DNA of 64,000 bases from assembly GCA_963778375.1 (NCBI GenBank), contig CAVZTX010000027.1, forward strand, positions 62,001 to 126,000. Reading direction: 5' to 3'. The number at the start of each line of letters is the position of its first letter. Position 1 is the stretch's first letter. Both the position numbers and the translations under genes were made by a program. This DNA is from CAVZTX01 sp963778375. GTDB lineage: Bacteria > Chloroflexota > Ktedonobacteria > Ktedonobacterales > Ktedonobacteraceae. Shown one piece after another: positions 61,683 to 64,000 of this stretch. The notes below the pieces were generated by a model. That model saw only the letters and a program-made list of their open reading frames with translations. It had not been told where the DNA came from and did no database searches.

Positions 61683-62403
61683 TCACCCCGCACTAAAATC
61701 ATCCTGAAAACTCTCGCCTGCTTCGTAGATGGTTGGCTCACCATTGCGATAGGTCGTGACTGCCCCCTCACCATACACACGCCATCCAACCTTTCTGCCA
61801 GCATCACCATCATCCAGCATGCCCGTCCGCTCATCAATGCCAATCAAAACAGCATTCGGCAAATTGACCGTCATCAACTTGGCCCATCCCTTACCAAAGG
61901 TATTATGGTGGGGCAGCACACATGCATTGGGCACCAATCCCAATCCCTGAAACCACTTTAGCCGGGCCGGGGTCATAGTAATACTGGCACAAAACCATCG
62001 CGCCCGCGCTACTACCGCCAATTACTGCCCCGGCCTCGTACGCTTGCAACATCGCCTGCCAGCTCGCGCTATTGGCAAGCACCTGCCCAAGATAACCCGT
62101 AAACCCACCCAGCATGTAAATCAAACGTGACCGGCTCAACCTTGCCACAATCTCAGCATCATTGGCCGAGGCCACATCAATAATTGGCAGCACTTCAATC
62201 TGCCTCGCACCCAGGCTCTGAAACCAGTCCAACCCATTTTGACCCGCCCGTTGATCATTATTGTCCGGCGCGGCTGCCGTAGGAATAATGCTAATCGGCG
62301 CATCAGACCCACCAGCAAGCTCAATCGCCCGCCGGTCCGGTTCTGACATCAAACCCCCAAATTCAGCACCACCCTCTAAAAGTATATATCCTGCCATCTT
62401 CAT
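61683..62403 (-). pseudogene. S51/cyanophycinase-like peptidase, split by one frameshift
   Basis: The first frame (62403 to about 61950) begins MKMAGYILLEGGAEFGG and contains IYMLGGFTGYLGQVL and VIGGSSAGAMVLCQYYYDP with the nucleophile Ser in GSSAGAM. The second frame continues GLGLVPNACVLPHHNTFGKG, supplying the conserved His, and ends ESFQDDFSAG. Removing one T from GTTTC near 61952 joins them as VVQGLGLVPNA. The whole would be about 239 residues, the size of peptidase E/cyanophycinase-like enzymes. Either decayed or a sequencing error. Confidence 0.8.
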
Positions 62404-62486
62404 TTGCTCCTGACGTTGTTATGATCTATAGTATAGAACGATTTACCAAATCAGACAAAGGAAAGCAAGGATATTGGAGCCAGCCC

Positions 62487-62876
62487 ATGAAAACAATCAC
62501 CATCACCACAAAACGAAAAGACGAAATAGTCGATATCACCGAAACCATAGAAACCCAATTGCGGGAAATGAACACCGAAAACGGAGTCTGTTTTATCTTT
62601 GTAGCCCACACCACTTGCGCACTCACCACAGCAGACCTGGACCCGGGCACCGACCGCGATCTATTAGATGCCCTGCGCCACCTGCTGCCAAAGCTTTCCT
62701 ACCGCCATCCGCACGATCCCACCCACACGCCCGACCATATCCTATCTTCAATCATCGGCCCATCCCTTGCAATTCCATTCATCAACTCCAAACTACTTCT
62801 CGGAACATGGCAACGTGTTATCCTTGTTGAGTTGGATGGACCGCGAAGACGAACAGTACATATCTCTTGCATGTGA
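62487..62876 (+). CDS. YjbQ family protein (UPF0047)
   Basis: 129 residues from ATG 62487 (GGAG seven bases upstream). VCFIFVAHTTCALTTADLDPGTDRDLLDAL and SSIIGPSLAIPFINSKLLLGTWQRVILVELDGPRRR are the family motifs, including conserved His and Glu/Asp positions around a metal site. Members show thiamin-phosphate-synthase side activity but their main role is unclear. It is divergent from the S51 gene. Confidence 0.9.
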   Translation: MKTITITTKRKDEIVDITETIETQLREMNTENGVCFIFVAHTTCALTTADLDPGTDRDLLDALRHLLPKLSYRHPHDPTHTPDHILSSIIGPSLAIPFINSKLLLGTWQRVILVELDGPRRRTVHISCM

Positions 62877-62906
62877 TTTTACCTTTTATAAGTTCCCTCA
62901 TTTCCC

Positions 62907-63380
62907 TTACATCTTCAGCGAGAGCCGATAAACTGGCTCTCCACCAAATACCGCCCCTGTCGGTCGAAATCCTGCACAAGCGTAAAGGTGCTGAGCATGC
63001 ACATTTTCTGGATGGACCGTTAACTGGAGCGCTTGACATCCTGGATGATGCTCTCTGATAAACTGAAGAAAGAGGTGCAGCGCTTGTGTCCCATACCCTC
63101 GTCCCTGGTAGTGGTGATCGATAAAAAAGTGAAAGATCCAGTAGTCGTCTGCGCTTCCCGGCTTATAGGCGAGTTCGGTAAATCCCACCATCTCCATTCC
63201 CGCATAAAAAGCGTAGGGCAACCAGACAAGTTCTGCTGGACGAATATAAGCCTTTGCAAGGGCGATAGCAGTGATAGGGACATAATCCGCAATGAACCGT
63301 TGCTGTTCAGGAAAGACAGCGAGGGCAAGCGTCGCACGCCAGTTCTCTCGCGTAACTTCTTGTAGGGAAAACTCACTCAT
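62907..63380 (-). CDS. GNAT N-acetyltransferase
   Basis: 157 residues. The acetyl-CoA-binding motif is QGRGYGTQALHLFLQFI; FFIDHHYQGRG and LTVHPENVHAQHLYACAGFRPTG are typical of the diamine/spermidine acetyltransferase-like group (BltD/SpeG-like). It starts MSEFSLQEVTRENWRATLAL. The substrate is inferred only by resemblance. It lies between yjbQ and the PAS protein. Confidence 0.88.
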   Translation of the reverse strand: MSEFSLQEVTRENWRATLALAVFPEQQRFIADYVPITAIALAKAYIRPAELVWLPYAFYAGMEMVGFTELAYKPGSADDYWIFHFFIDHHYQGRGYGTQALHLFLQFIREHHPGCQALQLTVHPENVHAQHLYACAGFRPTGAVFGGEPVYRLSLKM

Positions 63381-63432
63381 CCGTTCCTCTTGCTCTTAAA
63401 TTATGGATAAGAGCGCACATGCATTTGAGCAG

Positions 63433-64000
63433 TCATTCCTTATGTTTCCTGCCGTCCATCGTGACGCCGATCATGCGTACCGGCTTGCCCGCCTCATCAT
63501 AAAGAGCCTCTCCATAGGCACTCGTCCAGCGTACAGTACCATCAGGCAGAACCGTGCGAAATTCAACCCTGTAGTCAATTCCCTCCTCAAGCGCGCGCTT
63601 TACTTCCTGATCGACCCGGCTGCGATCTTCGGGATGAATCAGTTCCAGAAAATCTTTATAACTGGCAGTAAAGGTACCGGGAGCATACCCAAAGATCATT
63701 GCAAGGTTAGCCGACCAATTTATTGTATTCGCTACAATGTCCCAATTCCACGTGCCCATACGACCGAGTTTAAGGGCCAGATCCAGCTTTAACTCACTCT
63801 CCCGCAGCGCCTCCTCTGCCCTTTTTCGTTCAGTAACATCACGAATGACGGAAATCATGGCCGTTCTTCTGCCATTGCTTGTAATAAAGCTATACTTAGA
63901 CTCAACAATACGCTGGGTTCCATCCGCTCTCTGAATCTCCGCCTCAAAAGCAGGACTGATGACCGGACTCTGAAAAATATATGTATAGAGTTCTTGCGCC
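63433..64000 (-). CDS. PAS-domain signalling protein, C-terminal fragment
   Basis: The frame stays open to the right edge, so the N-terminus lies outside. About 188 residues are visible: the end of one PAS domain (AEIQRADGTQRIVESKYSF, then MISVIRDVTERKRAEE) and a complete second PAS (GRMGTWNWDIVANTINWSAN, LIHPEDR, VLPDGTVRW, MIGVTMDGRKHKE). The protein ends right after the PAS/PAC repeat, with no kinase or GGDEF domain downstream, which is unusual. PAS domains sense redox state, light or small ligands. Confidence 0.85.
   Translation of the reverse strand, partial: AQELYTYIFQSPVISPAFEAEIQRADGTQRIVESKYSFITSNGRRTAMISVIRDVTERKRAEEALRESELKLDLALKLGRMGTWNWDIVANTINWSANLAMIFGYAPGTFTASYKDFLELIHPEDRSRVDQEVKRALEEGIDYRVEFRTVLPDGTVRWTSAYGEALYDEAGKPVRMIGVTMDGRKHKE

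Noticed and set aside
61517..61843. Minus-strand frame with RQGQSIRQ-type peptide repeats
   Set aside because: The repeats come from the 18-bp tandem array; the frame overlaps the S51 gene in another frame and lacks a start signal.
1..64000. tRNA, rRNA, integrase, transposase or phage genes
   Set aside because: I looked for cloverleaf-like segments, rRNA signatures and typical recombinase motifs and found none; weak RNA genes could be missed by eye.

Overview
The window reads as a chromosomal piece of a monoderm, soil-type Chloroflexota, most likely of class Ktedonobacteria. This is inferred from gene content only: lipoprotein and secreted beta-propellers, Tat-exported Stig1-like cysteine-rich proteins, class F sortase with an LPGTG substrate, a type II lanthipeptide locus, and GH15/GH65 enzymes. 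I saw no rRNA, tRNA, CRISPR array or phage genes.

Layout. 1-7.1 kb: end of a WYL regulator, a metallophosphoesterase, a large protein with a C-terminal FHA domain, a seven-blade WD40 lipoprotein and typA. 7.2-11 kb: two tandem Stig1-like genes lying between a 60-bp remnant of the 3' end of a GH15 gene and the complete GH15 gene. 11-14 kb: a membrane protein, then an FAD monooxygenase and a MetE-like gene, each split by one single-base frameshift. 15.1-18.4 kb: a 30-codon upstream ORF translationally coupled to a GH65 phosphorylase, then an SDR protein. 18.5-29.6 kb: an aromatic-acid CoA-thioester region on the minus strand, made of an OsmC/enoyl-CoA hydratase/PaaK-type ligase/MetE-like operon, an MFS transporter, and iclR-hcrC-hcrA-hcrB, where hcrCAB resembles 4-hydroxybenzoyl-CoA reductase. 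29.6-40.9 kb: mostly housekeeping genes (glutaredoxin, DUF2085, nucleotidyltransferase, MtaB, Vgb-like lipoprotein, GNAT, S9 and M14 peptidases, thioesterase).

40.9-54.7 kb is the most distinctive part: a class II lanthipeptide locus with LanM, a C39-peptidase ABC exporter carrying an unusual C-terminal membrane/extracellular extension, a short HlyD-like partner, two near-identical precursor peptides 3 kb apart, and a histidine kinase/NarL-type regulator. A block holding precursor plus regulator has been duplicated. The right copy keeps a complete regulator; the left copy keeps only its DNA-binding end. In both core peptides all six Cys are preceded by Ser, five of them in SxxC, which predicts a chain of six small consecutive lanthionine rings.

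54.9-64 kb: lipoprotein, Bcp peroxiredoxin, sortase plus LPGTG protein, a GH-A type glycosidase, prolyl oligopeptidase, a frameshifted S51 peptidase, YjbQ, a GNAT protein and a PAS protein cut by the window edge. Five genes carry a single-base frame disruption, two of them at or next to short homopolymers where one base restores a well-conserved sequence. Uncorrected sequencing indels are therefore a serious alternative to real gene decay.
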